Below, in pieces: positions 39,533-48,350 of a DNA stretch of 64,000 nucleotides. The position numbers and the translations under genes were made by a program. The stretch comes from Thiocapsa imhoffii (lineage in GTDB: Bacteria > Pseudomonadota > Gammaproteobacteria > Chromatiales > Chromatiaceae). Location of the stretch: NCBI RefSeq assembly GCF_016583985.1, contig NZ_NRSD01000012.1:62001-126000 (forward strand). The letters are read 5' to 3'. Position 1 is the first letter of the stretch. Every line of letters starts with the position of its first letter. The notes below the pieces were generated by a model. The model was not told the origin of the DNA, made no database searches, and saw nothing but the letters and a program-made list of their open reading frames with translations.

Positions 39533-40876
39533 ATGACAACTTTTACTATGCGGACGTTTTTAGAAAAACACAGCGACAAGTCAATCATGGTTCTGGCGAG
39601 TCTCGCCGCGGCAGCGTTGGGCGCAGTGAGTTTGCCGGTCGTGAGTTGGTTTTTTCTGCCAGCCATTGTCGACGCACTCGCTCTTATATTGCTGTGGTCG
39701 CAGTTTCTTGTGGTGGGCTCAGGGTTAGGGTTTTCATTCTTTGTAAACCGTGAGTTCTATGAGCTTGCGGAGCATTCTAGGATTCCATTTCTTAGTACAC
39801 TTCTTGCTGCACAACTGGTTACGCTCGGCGTTGTTGTGCTTGTGTTGTGGTTTATTCCTCATCGACCGAGTCATCTGTTATTGGTAGTGCTCTTGTCCGC
39901 TTTTGTATTAGTGAATGATTTGACTGTTCAGTACACCCGGCTCGTGCAATGGCCGAAGGCCTTCCTGTTCCTCAAGGTGGCTCCGCGAATCGTCTGGTTG
40001 CTTTGTGTTGTCGTTTTGGGGTTACATGTGCATGGTCAGGAGCATGGATTTAGCTCAACGATGATTCTCTCTTGGTTGCTGCTCTCCATGTTGCTTGGGC
40101 AGTTTTTCTGTACAGTCGCCATGATACCCAAGATAGCTTCAATTCCGGGCGCTGAATCAGCAATTACCATTGACCGAGCTACCCGTGTATTGTGGCTGAC
40201 TACGGCGTTTAAGTTCTCTCTACCATTACTTCTTGCTGCCTTGTTGTACTTCTTTATTCGCAGCGGCAGTGTTTTTATTCTGGAGAGCGCTCATGGAGTC
40301 GCGGCCGTCGCCATTGTTTCAGTGACCTTTAGCTTGGCGGCGGTGAGCTCGGTTGTCGGGCAACTATTTAATTTGTTGTGGCAGCCAAGTTTTTACCGTC
40401 GTTTAGCGGCAGGTCGGGAGCAACGCTTGTTGCGATTAGTACTGTTATGGGGAAGCCTCAGCCTCGTGTTGTGGACTCTCGTGTTAATGCTGTTCGCCCG
40501 AGCTGTTCCCGTGTTGCTTCCAGAATTCTATGGTGTCGCACAGCCACTGCTACCGATGGCGGGTGTAGCTATGCTGTTTTGCCCACTTCAACGCGTGAGT
40601 GCAATCGGAATTGAAGTGAAGCGGCGAACCTACTTGAGTTTTATCGCTATGTTCGTTGCGTTGCTGGTGAGTTTAAGTGTGGCGTATTGGTATATTCCAC
40701 GGTTTGGCGCCGTGGCTGCTGTTTTAGCGATTACTCTTGGCATGTGGGTGTTTTGGATGGGAAAAACGGTTATGGCCTTGATGGTATGGGAGGAGGCGCC
40801 ACGTCTGCATGTTGTGGCAATGCTCTTTGCCGGGACCCTGTGTTACGGCTATACGGTGTTACACGGGGTGGTATAG
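39533..40876 (+). CDS. Polysaccharide flippase-like multi-pass membrane protein
   Basis: 447 aa with 12 or more hydrophobic helices, starting at MVLASLAAAALGAVSLPVVS, in the layout of Wzx/MVF flippases. It probably exports a lipid-linked glycan for the decoration pathway encoded by its neighbours. It is divergent from the 883-aa fusion gene, about 70 bp apart, where an AT-rich promoter region lies. Confidence 0.72.
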   Translation: MTTFTMRTFLEKHSDKSIMVLASLAAAALGAVSLPVVSWFFLPAIVDALALILLWSQFLVVGSGLGFSFFVNREFYELAEHSRIPFLSTLLAAQLVTLGVVVLVLWFIPHRPSHLLLVVLLSAFVLVNDLTVQYTRLVQWPKAFLFLKVAPRIVWLLCVVVLGLHVHGQEHGFSSTMILSWLLLSMLLGQFFCTVAMIPKIASIPGAESAITIDRATRVLWLTTAFKFSLPLLLAALLYFFIRSGSVFILESAHGVAAVAIVSVTFSLAAVSSVVGQLFNLLWQPSFYRRLAAGREQRLLRLVLLWGSLSLVLWTLVLMLFARAVPVLLPEFYGVAQPLLPMAGVAMLFCPLQRVSAIGIEVKRRTYLSFIAMFVALLVSLSVAYWYIPRFGAVAAVLAITLGMWVFWMGKTVMALMVWEEAPRLHVVAMLFAGTLCYGYTVLHGVV

Positions 40877-40896
40877 GTGTGGGGTGGGTTTGGCAG

Positions 40897-40919
40897 GTGC
40901 TACAGTGCAGTACGTACGA
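40897..40919. repeat. Right copy of the 23-bp palindromic repeat
   Basis: GTGCTACAGTGCAGTACGTACGA, 21 of 23 bases identical to 35896-35918 and in the same orientation. It starts 20 bp after the flippase stop codon, inside two copies of GGGTGGGTTTG. Confidence 0.7.
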
Positions 40920-41053
40920 GGGGTGGGTTTGCCCTAGCCTTGATCGCTGCAAACCTGTATCTTGTGAGGCTGTTTTGAAAGCTTGCGTTGTGCAGTGCGA
41001 GATGACGAGCTATTGTCAAATCTGGTGTATGACCATGGGGTCAGAGTTTTTTC

Positions 41054-41407
41054 TCAGGCGGCGTCCCGTTGCTCTTCTTGGGTATCCGGCGGGTCGTCAG
41101 ACACCGAAATCCCGTCTTCGTAGCGTGTCCCCCTGAGTAGCTCGGCCACTTTACTCGGGAGCACGAATGCGTCGCCAGGTCTTGGCCGCCTCTTCGCTCA
41201 TCTTGAAGGTCTCATCTTGAAGGTCAGGCCGAGGAAGGTCGCGCGGGTGACGCCGTTCTTGGTGCGGCTGGTGCGATGGCGCACGGTGGCGAAGGTCGAC
41301 TCGATCGGGTTGGTGGTGCGTCGGTGCCTCCAGTGCTCGGCCGGGAAGGCGAAGAAGGCAAGCAGGGCCTCGCGGTCCTTCTCGAGCTTCAATCGAGCAT
41401 AGCTCAC
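41054..41407 (-). pseudogene. IS256-family transposase, C-terminal remnant with frameshifts
   Basis: The minus strand encodes LLAFFAFPAEHWRHRRTTNP and IESTFATVRHRTSRTKNG, the diagnostic C-terminal block of IS256/Mutator transposases. The frame then breaks; a second frame continues with EEAAKTWRRI, and a third with LPSKVAELLRGTRYEDGISV to a stop at 41054. At least two frameshifts and a missing N-terminal two thirds show it is dead. Confidence 0.8.
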
Positions 41408-41624
41408 GATCGATGGCGTCCCTCAACAACGCGGTGCGAACGGCAACGAATGGATAGCCCGGGTCGGGCAGTGGTAGCCGTGTCGCACGGTCGAGGCTCA
41501 ATGCATGGTGATCGGGGATCTCGCACCAGTGCCGAATGATCTCAGCGACCGTATACGTTGGCTTCTCGTGCAGCGCCCAATCTCGTGCAGGGCGAGACGC
41601 TGCGCTATCCTGCTGCTCAGCCAT
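41408..41624 (-). pseudogene. 5' fragment of an unknown gene joined to the IS256 remnant
   Basis: From the ATG at 41624 about 70 codons (ending ...VRTALLRDAIDREL) read like a normal protein N-terminus before entering the IS256 remnant in another frame. No family recognised. It probably marks the gene that was interrupted by the insertion sequence. Confidence 0.4.
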
Positions 41625-41712
41625 TGCCGACCTCCGTCCAGGCGGTGATGGTCAGGGCCTCGAAGCGGGTGGTGCCGCTCCGGGGCCTGCTGTTTTGCGG
41701 GTCTGGCGACGG

Positions 41713-42057
41713 TCAACCGCGCAGTTGCTCCAAGCCGAGCCCCATGGCGGCGGCGAGGCGGGCCAGCGTTGCGGTGCGCGGTTTGATCTCGCCGCGCTCC
41801 AGCCGCGCCAAGGAAGACTGTTGCATGCCGGCGCGCTCGGCAACGGCGTCTTGAGTCAGCCCCAGATGCTCGCGCCAGGCCCGCACGAGGGGTACATCGT
41901 GCAGGACATGGGCCTCGACCACGGCCTGCGGGATACCATCCCCCGCGGCGACCTGCTCGAGCAGCGGCCGGACGCGCTCCCAGTCGGCGACCGGCACCAG
42001 CACGAACGCGGGCTCCCCGTTGTGGACGATGGTCTGGTAATCAGTACGTGCGTTCAT
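41713..42057 (-). CDS. XRE-family antitoxin
   Basis: 114 aa. The N-terminal half resembles prevent-host-death/Phd-type N-termini (EPAFVLVPVADWERV); the C-terminal half is an XRE helix-turn-helix (LGLTQDAVAERAGMQQSSLARLERGE). Its start overlaps the end of the toxin gene by 17 bp, so toxin precedes antitoxin, as in HigBA-type modules. Confidence 0.82.
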   Translation of the reverse strand: MNARTDYQTIVHNGEPAFVLVPVADWERVRPLLEQVAAGDGIPQAVVEAHVLHDVPLVRAWREHLGLTQDAVAERAGMQQSSLARLERGEIKPRTATLARLAAAMGLGLEQLRG

Positions 42058-42289
42058 CGCGTTTCTCGACCTCCTCGATGCGGACGATCGAGATCGCCGC
42101 CAGCGCGTTGAAGAAGACCCGGTAGTTGCCGACCCGCAGGCGATACCCGTACTCATGTCCGGTGAGCGCCTTGACGTTTGCCATGTCCGGGAAGGCGCTC
42201 AATGCGGCTGTCACGGCCAGGATGCGGCCCTCTACGACCTTGTCGCCCAGCTTCTTCAACTGCTTCAGGGCTTTCGGTCGCCAGGTCAC
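42041..42289 (-). CDS. RelE/ParE-superfamily toxin
   Basis: 82 aa. MTWRPKALKQLKKL opens the RelE fold, and the C-terminal YRLRVGNYRVFF followed by IVRIEEVEKRDERTY carries the basic and aromatic residues of mRNA-interferase toxins. It forms a module with the overlapping XRE gene. Confidence 0.82.
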   Translation of the reverse strand: MTWRPKALKQLKKLGDKVVEGRILAVTAALSAFPDMANVKALTGHEYGYRLRVGNYRVFFNALAAISIVRIEEVEKRDERTY

Positions 42290-42303
42290 CGTGTTCGTGG
42301 GTG

Positions 42304-42313
42304 TGGTATACCA
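42304..42313. promoter_or_regulatory. Candidate operator of the toxin-antitoxin operon
   Basis: Perfect 10-bp palindrome TGGTATACCA 15 bp before the toxin start, overlapping the likely -10 region, the usual site for autoregulation by an XRE antitoxin. Confidence 0.4.
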
Positions 42314-42648
42314 AAATATGACATTCTTCGCCCGCGTTTGTTATGCCGCGGGCGCACCGTGACCGCAGCGTCACTTCACCCGGCGCAACGGCGCCCCGGC
42401 TCGGTCGTCCGCAGGTTGCACGAGCCCGGCCTGATCGAGAATCCATCCCTCCAGACCGACACGCCATTTCCGCAGCAGATCCAGCGGGCGGCGCCGGTCG
42501 TGCTTCTCGGCGGTGGCGCTGGCGAAACGTGACAGCGAATATCCTGCGGGGCAATTCCTAACCTGCTTGGAGCAGAACTGTCTGCTTGACTTATACCTCG
42601 ATGCTTGGCGTCATAGGATTGGCTTCACTCTGAAGGACTGGATTGCCA
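42314..42648. other. Intergenic region before cas6
   Basis: 335 bp. The minus strand at 42371-42532 has a coding-like stretch ending ...GLVQPADDRAGAPLRRVK before a stop, perhaps the tail of a lost gene. The cas6 promoter must lie in its right part; no clear boxes were found. Confidence 0.3.
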
Positions 42649-43665
42649 ATGACCGACGCCATCTTCCTCCCTATGGCCCGTTACCGCGTCCTGTTCGAGA
42701 CGCTGGAGACGGTTCGTCTTCTCGATTACCCAGGCTCGACTTGGCGTGGGGCTTTTGGCCATGCGCTTAAGGAGGTCGCTTGTACCTATCCCGGGCTGAG
42801 TTGTCAGGGATGCCCTGACAACTCCCAATGCCCCTATCCGCCTCTATTCGAATCCATCGACAGTGGCGACCCCCTGCGTCCCTATATTTTTGAACCCCAA
42901 GCATTTAGCGGTTATTTTCCGCCGGGCGCGATTCTGTCTCTGGATCTGGTCCTCCTGGGCTGGCTGAACAACTGGTTGCCGCTGCTCGCCGCCGCCATGC
43001 AGCGTTTAGGCGAGCGCGGATTGGGTCAGCGCGAACCCGCTCATCTGAGACTGGTAGACTTCCAATGCCAGATCGATCCAAACCGTGAACACTGGATCTC
43101 GGTCCCGCTGTCCGATCCCGACGAATCGGATGTGCAGGCACTGCAGCCGTTCTGCATCCCACCCGCGCCGTCGCGCGCGCGCTTGGATCTCATCACGCCC
43201 CTGAAGCTTAAATCCCGTGGTGTCCGGATTCAGCCCGACGCGCTCAGTGGTCGCGAGTTACTGATCGCTCTAGCGCGACGCATGGAAGCCTGTGCGAACG
43301 TCCTCGACACTCTGCCGCTCACACCCGAACCGGATCAATGGTTCCATGATTGTGAAACCCTGATCGAAGGGCGTGAACTCGCCTGGCTGGACACCCATCA
43401 TTATTCCAATCGACAGCGCGAGGCGCTCAAGCTCGGCGGCCTGACCGGCCGGCTATGGCTCGGCGGGCCGGTGCTTGCGCGTATCTGGACCTGGCTCTGG
43501 CTTGGGCAATGGCTGCATCTTGGCTCTTCGACCACGATCGGACTGGGACGCTATGCCGTACGTGCGGCCGCCGATGGAGACTGGCCACGCTCCAGGCCAC
43601 CACGCCGAGATAGCGCACTGATCAAGATTAAAAATCGTTCGATTCGGCGCGTTGATCAAGCATGA
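42649..43665 (+). CDS. cas6: CRISPR-associated endoribonuclease Cas6
   Basis: 338 aa. The N-terminal half has FETLETVRLLDYPGSTWRGA and a four-cysteine cluster CQGCPDNSQC; the C-terminal half has the RAMP/Cas6 glycine-rich loop region LHLGSSTTIGLGRYAV preceded by LGGLTGRLWLGGP. Cas6 cuts the repeat RNA of pre-crRNA to give the 8-nt 5' handle. Either the ATG at 42649 or a TTG at 42643 (better spaced from AAGGA) is the start. It is the only cas gene of the processing/effector core in the window, 17 kb away from the array and on the opposite strand to the neighbouring operon. Confidence 0.88.
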   Translation: MTDAIFLPMARYRVLFETLETVRLLDYPGSTWRGAFGHALKEVACTYPGLSCQGCPDNSQCPYPPLFESIDSGDPLRPYIFEPQAFSGYFPPGAILSLDLVLLGWLNNWLPLLAAAMQRLGERGLGQREPAHLRLVDFQCQIDPNREHWISVPLSDPDESDVQALQPFCIPPAPSRARLDLITPLKLKSRGVRIQPDALSGRELLIALARRMEACANVLDTLPLTPEPDQWFHDCETLIEGRELAWLDTHHYSNRQREALKLGGLTGRLWLGGPVLARIWTWLWLGQWLHLGSSTTIGLGRYAVRAAADGDWPRSRPPRRDSALIKIKNRSIRRVDQA

Positions 43666-43690
43666 CTATCACCATCGCTGGAGATTTAAC

Positions 43691-43852
43691 ATGCCTGCCG
43701 TCAATCGCCGCAATTTGGTCGCAAAATTCATGCGCGGCCTACCCAGCGGGGCACACCGATCAGGTCCGACCCGCGCCGACCTCAAGCGGGAAGTGCGACG
43801 CCACCTCGTGGAATGCGCCCCGTCGTTCCGGCGCTCTAAACCCAGAGATTGA
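43691..43852 (+). CDS. Small basic protein, possible
   Basis: 53 aa, MPAVNRRNLVAKFMRGLPSG at its start, rich in Arg. GGAG stands 7 bases before the ATG and it lies 25 bp after cas6 on the same strand. No family recognised; it may be a chance frame in the convergent gap. Confidence 0.35.
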   Translation: MPAVNRRNLVAKFMRGLPSGAHRSGPTRADLKREVRRHLVECAPSFRRSKPRD

Positions 43853-43870
43853 GGTGAGACATAACGCGTT

Positions 43871-46117
43871 TCACAAAGGGAGCAAGCCAGAGACCAGGAG
43901 GGTCTCTGGTGATACAGACTCGCCCCCAAGCGCCTGCCTCTCCACGCGGACACGCTCCGCGACCAGAGCCTCCCAGTCCAGCAACCCGGCATCCTCGAGC
44001 CACTTGGGAAAGGCGAATGGTCGGTGCCAGACTCGCTGGGCAACAACCCGATCAAGTAGACGAATCGCCATGCCCCGCTCTCCCAACAGTGCCGTGAAGG
44101 CGGCTAACTCCAGAAAGTAGCGCTGTTCCTCCAATACGGTTGCGATCGCGTCCCAGGGTGGCGGCTGAGTGCCGGGCATGCCGTCGCGCCGACATAGATG
44201 CAGATAGGCAAATACAAACCCCGGAGGGCCCGCGTCGCCTGAGAACAGTCGTGCCTCCAACATTGGTATAAAGCGTTCTAGGCGCTCGATGGCAGCCGAT
44301 TGCTGGCTACACCAGGCCCAGGCGGCATAGGCACGCAGCAGATAGAGTGCGTCAGCATTTCCAGGCTCTGGATTGAGTACTTCGATCCCGTCCAACCATG
44401 ACTCGACCTCATGAGCCAGAGGGATAGCTGCACCATGCGGATCACGCCAGGACTCGATATAGAGCAGCCAGGCTAACTCCCGATACCCATTGCCCTTGAA
44501 GCGCGCACTCTCGGTACGTTTGAGCCGATAAAGGGTTACGGCCCGCTCGATCTGTCCCTGTCGTAGCGCAATGCGAGCAGCGCGATCGCGCAGCTTGTGG
44601 CGCTCCCAAGCAACATCCACGTCAGTACGTCGCGCCAGAGCCTCATCGAGCCACTGGTGAAGCACCGCTGCCGGTGCGGGCAGATCCATATCAATCAGTA
44701 GCGCTAACAGTTGCCCGAGCAGTCCGGCGCCCTGTTCGCACGGCTTATCAACTCCAAGTCGGCTTAGGCCTTGGGCGACTTCATGTAACGCCAGCGCATA
44801 GCGGCCTGATCGATAGTAGAGTTTCGACCAATAGTGGTGGAATGTCGGCGGCATCTGGAGTTCGCCGTACCCGAGTTTGGAGCAAGTGGCCTCCAGCCGG
44901 GGTAGACGGTGATGATCATGCGCTTCGGCCAACTGCATTTCCAAGGGCACGATCCAGGCTCGCGAAAGTGGCCAGAGGGTTTCGCTCACTGAGTCCAAAC
45001 GCTCGCCTAGCCACCGTTCACCGGTCTCGTCGCCGCGACCGATCTCTAACCAGTCTCGCAAGCGCCGTTCGGTTTGGTCCAGTTTGAAGTCCTGTTGCAG
45101 GGTGCGCAGCGTCAGCCGGTCGATCAACACAGTGAGCGCCGCGTCCTCTCCGCAACGGACAGCGGCGACCAATGCCGTGTCGCTGAACTCAGTCAGTTCC
45201 GGCAAATCGCTCGTGCGCAGATCGCCGCGTCCCAACACGCGCAACAGCCGTGCGCCCCGTGCCGCACTCGCAGGACGTTGCGCATCGGTTAGGATCGCAT
45301 CGAGCCGGCGTCCAGTGCGCCAGGCTTGGGCAAAGGTCGCGAGAAACTCACCGGCCGCTGCAGGGCAAGGTCGCCCGAGCGGTGCGAGCACACTAGTAGC
45401 CCCAGCCGAGAGGAGTCGTTGTCCATCGAACAGAAGGTTTCCTGCATCGTTGCCACAGGCCACGAGGATGACGAGCGGCGGCAGACCGTACGTCAGCGGA
45501 AGACTCCAAGGCCGTCCATCGGGTAGCCGAAAGGGACGTTCGCCATCGCGCTCGGTGCCATGGGCGACCACCACCAATACACCGACCTGTGACAGATCAG
45601 TTTCGGCTAGCCATTGTTCGACCGCAGCCAGTCCATCGTAGATGCGGACCGATCCATTGGCGAGCGCATCGGCGGGCTGAATCGGCTCATTCGATGCGAG
45701 CAGATTTAGCACCGCGATTTCACGTTCCGGGATGAGAGGAAGGCAGGGATCAAACAGCGCCGGGGAATGGCGTTCCACGAACAACCGCCCGAATAGAGAC
45801 TGTCCATCGAGCGTCAGCCACTCAAACGGACAATCCAACCATGGGATCGGTAGGTCCAAGCTCAGATGTAGACGCAAGCAGTCGCCGCTATCCAGCAGGT
45901 CTGTCAGACGTGCCGCGAGCGGTTTAGCTAGGACTGCGCCCAGACTCAGGTGTTGCCCCCGGTCACGCAATGCCGGGGTTGACGGCTGACGATCGCTCGC
46001 CCAGGGTGTTGTGAGAGGCAGGGTGCCACAATGTTGTGCCGTCCACCAGCGCACTCCTTGGGCTTCCGGCCAGACCCAGAGATCTCGATGCCAGGACCCG
46101 TGACTAGTCTTGGCCAT
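43871..46117 (-). CDS. CHAT-domain caspase-like protease with TPR-like C-terminal half
   Basis: 748 aa. Residues about 60-300 are a CHAT domain: PWLDCPFEWLTLDGQSLFG, catalytic His186 in VVVAHGTERDG and catalytic Cys221 in VILVACGNDAG, then SAGATSVLAPLGRP. The rest (about 350-748) is helical with repeat-like units, in keeping with TPR scaffolds. TPR-CHAT proteases are the executioners of the type III-E Craspase and of other bacterial conflict systems. It is the last gene of a four-gene minus-strand run; the upstream 420-aa gene overlaps it by 14 bp, so the two are probably translated together and interact. Activation cue and substrate are unknown. Confidence 0.78.
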   Translation of the reverse strand: MAKTSHGSWHRDLWVWPEAQGVRWWTAQHCGTLPLTTPWASDRQPSTPALRDRGQHLSLGAVLAKPLAARLTDLLDSGDCLRLHLSLDLPIPWLDCPFEWLTLDGQSLFGRLFVERHSPALFDPCLPLIPEREIAVLNLLASNEPIQPADALANGSVRIYDGLAAVEQWLAETDLSQVGVLVVVAHGTERDGERPFRLPDGRPWSLPLTYGLPPLVILVACGNDAGNLLFDGQRLLSAGATSVLAPLGRPCPAAAGEFLATFAQAWRTGRRLDAILTDAQRPASAARGARLLRVLGRGDLRTSDLPELTEFSDTALVAAVRCGEDAALTVLIDRLTLRTLQQDFKLDQTERRLRDWLEIGRGDETGERWLGERLDSVSETLWPLSRAWIVPLEMQLAEAHDHHRLPRLEATCSKLGYGELQMPPTFHHYWSKLYYRSGRYALALHEVAQGLSRLGVDKPCEQGAGLLGQLLALLIDMDLPAPAAVLHQWLDEALARRTDVDVAWERHKLRDRAARIALRQGQIERAVTLYRLKRTESARFKGNGYRELAWLLYIESWRDPHGAAIPLAHEVESWLDGIEVLNPEPGNADALYLLRAYAAWAWCSQQSAAIERLERFIPMLEARLFSGDAGPPGFVFAYLHLCRRDGMPGTQPPPWDAIATVLEEQRYFLELAAFTALLGERGMAIRLLDRVVAQRVWHRPFAFPKWLEDAGLLDWEALVAERVRVERQALGGESVSPETLLVSGLLPL

Positions 46118-47366
46118 TTTTCAGCGAAAGCGCGTAGAGCGTTGTCCCGGTCGCATCTCGGATAAAGAACGTTAGTTCCTGATTGGCGCCAGCAATGAGA
46201 TCCGTCTCGGGCATCTCCGCGGTCAGTAGAGTCTGCTGGCGTACATGCTTACCGCGCTCCAGCCCGACCAGCAGCGGTTCGCATTGAAGCAATCTCACCC
46301 GCAAGCGTACCGAGTCACCGATCGCGCCTGGAATCACCTGGTAAGAGATCCAATCCGCCAATTGCCAGGAGGTCACAATCTCCGCCTCCGGTTCCGCTGG
46401 CCCGAGGGCAGCGATCGGCTCCGGGGTGTGCGGCAAGCCAGCGGCGCGCGCGCCCTCTTTAAAGGTTTCGAGCAGGCTTTGCCACCAAGGGCGGGACGAA
46501 GCGCCAATGATGCTCTGATGTGCTTGCTCCAGGTTCGGGTTGGGCGGGATCACCACCCAGTCCTCTTGGGTAATACTCTGTCGTGCCATATCACGGACCA
46601 GGTCCGCTGCTGCGAAATAGAGCTCACGATACCGCTGGCGCGGATCCTCGCTATCACCGAGCGGCGTGCCCGTGATCACCAGATGTCCGCCGGACGTGGT
46701 GCGCTGGACCAAGGTCCCGGCTCGCGTGTTGCCTAATGGCGGCGGTGTGTTACCAAGATCCACGGCCAGATCGCGCACGGCCGCCAGACGCGCTGGCTGA
46801 AGTTGGCCAAGCACGGCGCTCGCCGCCGGCCAATACAGATGCACCGGATTCCAGATCTGCACCATGGCGGCCAGTGGATCACGGGGTTCATCCCGATCGT
46901 CAAGGACCAGATCCCAATGACTAGCGTAGTCTGTCTCCGATGCCATCAGCCAGCCATACCAGAGGTTGCGTTCCTCGGTCGGTTCTGACAGCAACACCGC
47001 CAAGGGTTGCGGCAGATCCCAACCGAGCGGACCTCGTGCATCCATAACCCGGTCGAGACGCACAATCAGACCTGGCTGCGGTTGCAGCGGCGGTGCGTGA
47101 TCCTGGGTGGCGCATCGCTGGCGGACCTTAGTCGCCAGCGATGCGCGCATCGGGCGGGGCGGTGTAGTTATCGGCGGATCTGGGATGTCGGCCTCGACCC
47201 GCTTCCAGGCATTGAGCAGTTCCACACACTCTGGATCTTCGACCAAAATCAGGGGATCGGCTGGTGACAGACACGAACCCGACTCTGACCAGCGGCGCAG
47301 CATGGACAGGGAGGGGTCGAACAGGTTGGCTTCAATCACTGTCAAGGGTGGGGTGAGTTTCAGCAT
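46104..47366 (-). CDS. Unknown protein coupled to the CHAT protease
   Basis: 420 aa from the ATG at 47366 (GAGGAG 9 bases upstream). No domain recognised with confidence. Visible features: a beta-rich C-terminal end (VRLRVRLLQCEPLLVGLE, LTFFIRDATGTTLYALSL) that looks like a small immunoglobulin- or DUF-type sandwich, and several tryptophan-proline stretches in the middle (WNPVHLYWPAA). No signal or membrane helix. Overlap with the CHAT gene makes it the best candidate for a partner, inhibitor or substrate. Confidence 0.6.
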   Translation of the reverse strand: MLKLTPPLTVIEANLFDPSLSMLRRWSESGSCLSPADPLILVEDPECVELLNAWKRVEADIPDPPITTPPRPMRASLATKVRQRCATQDHAPPLQPQPGLIVRLDRVMDARGPLGWDLPQPLAVLLSEPTEERNLWYGWLMASETDYASHWDLVLDDRDEPRDPLAAMVQIWNPVHLYWPAASAVLGQLQPARLAAVRDLAVDLGNTPPPLGNTRAGTLVQRTTSGGHLVITGTPLGDSEDPRQRYRELYFAAADLVRDMARQSITQEDWVVIPPNPNLEQAHQSIIGASSRPWWQSLLETFKEGARAAGLPHTPEPIAALGPAEPEAEIVTSWQLADWISYQVIPGAIGDSVRLRVRLLQCEPLLVGLERGKHVRQQTLLTAEMPETDLIAGANQELTFFIRDATGTTLYALSLKNGQD

Positions 47367-47490
47367 GGTCGACGCTCCTCGCCATGAGCACCGAGGGCTG
47401 GTGGCGACGGCAATGAAGGGTTTGTAAAAGTGCACAGGCCCGACACATCGGACGTCGGTGGCGCGACCTTGATGAGAATGGCGACCCGCA

Positions 47491-48348
47491 TCAGCATGGC
47501 TCCTGTTCTTTTAACGCTACCAGACAGAGGATTTTCAAGGCTAGCGCCATTTCAAGCTGATGCTCAGGATCGACCTCGATTCCCAGACTCAGTAGCCACT
47601 GACCGCGATAGCTCTTGCGGAAGGCAACCAGCGCAGCATCTTGCTGCTTGGGCACGGTGATGCCTAATTTGACCGCGCGCGAATGATAGGAGGGAATCCC
47701 ATGACGGCGGGCTAGGGTATTCAGCGAGATCGATCTGCTCATCTCGCCATCAAGGCAGAAATGGCAGCCAAGGTAGAGCTGAATCCAACCGCTGTCGGCG
47801 GCCAGGTGCGACCAGGCTCCACGGCCATGCAAAAAGTCCCGAGCGGCTGTGAGAACGTGCTCCAGATCGACGCCAAAAAAATCCGTGATCAATTCCCGTA
47901 TGTCCGATCCCGTTTCAGTGCCCAGAGATGGCCCCAGTTCGATTGCAAGCCAGTCGCTCAACTGTTGGCGCATGGCTGCTTCATCCTCGTGACTGTCTCC
48001 TCGATCCACGGCGGACTGCTCTTCATTATCCTCCATAGGTGCCAGACCGTGCTTGAGATAAGGGTCTCGCAGCCGACTGATCAGATAACGTTCATAGTAG
48101 AAAATCAGCGCCCCACGGTGATAGAGCTCCTGGTTATGCTGGCTGAGCATCAGTACCTTATCTTCGAAAAAGTCTTGAATGTACTCCTCATGCGTCCCCC
48201 CTAAGCGGGCAATCAGATCCAGGCCCCTGTTTGACAGAGTCGAGTTGACCAAGGCGTAGAGTTCGTACCACTCGGGTTCCGACAGAGTGGCGCGGCGACG
48301 CCACAGATCGAGCAACCGCTCCTCCTCGATTCGATGCACCTGTGTCAT
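47491..48348 (-). CDS. Divergent sigma-70-like transcription factor
   Basis: 285 aa. The first part has the arrangement of sigma region 2 (YIQDFFEDKVLML, then FYYERYLISRLRDPYLKH), and the C-terminal part an HTH resembling sigma region 4 (SLNTLARRHGIPSYHSRAV). The domain spacing is unusual and similarity is weak, so the assignment is tentative. It lies between the 420-aa gene and a 131-aa gene in one run with a CHAT protease. Proteolysis-released sigma factors are known from type III-E and CalpL/CalpT/CalpS CRISPR systems, which makes a similar use here plausible. Confidence 0.5.
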   Translation of the reverse strand: MTQVHRIEEERLLDLWRRRATLSEPEWYELYALVNSTLSNRGLDLIARLGGTHEEYIQDFFEDKVLMLSQHNQELYHRGALIFYYERYLISRLRDPYLKHGLAPMEDNEEQSAVDRGDSHEDEAAMRQQLSDWLAIELGPSLGTETGSDIRELITDFFGVDLEHVLTAARDFLHGRGAWSHLAADSGWIQLYLGCHFCLDGEMSRSISLNTLARRHGIPSYHSRAVKLGITVPKQQDAALVAFRKSYRGQWLLSLGIEVDPEHQLEMALALKILCLVALKEQEPC

Positions 48349-48350
48349 CG

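Noticed and set aside
42371..42532. Minus-strand coding-like stretch before cas6
   Set aside because: No start, no ribosome site and no similarity recognised; kept only as a note on the intergenic region.
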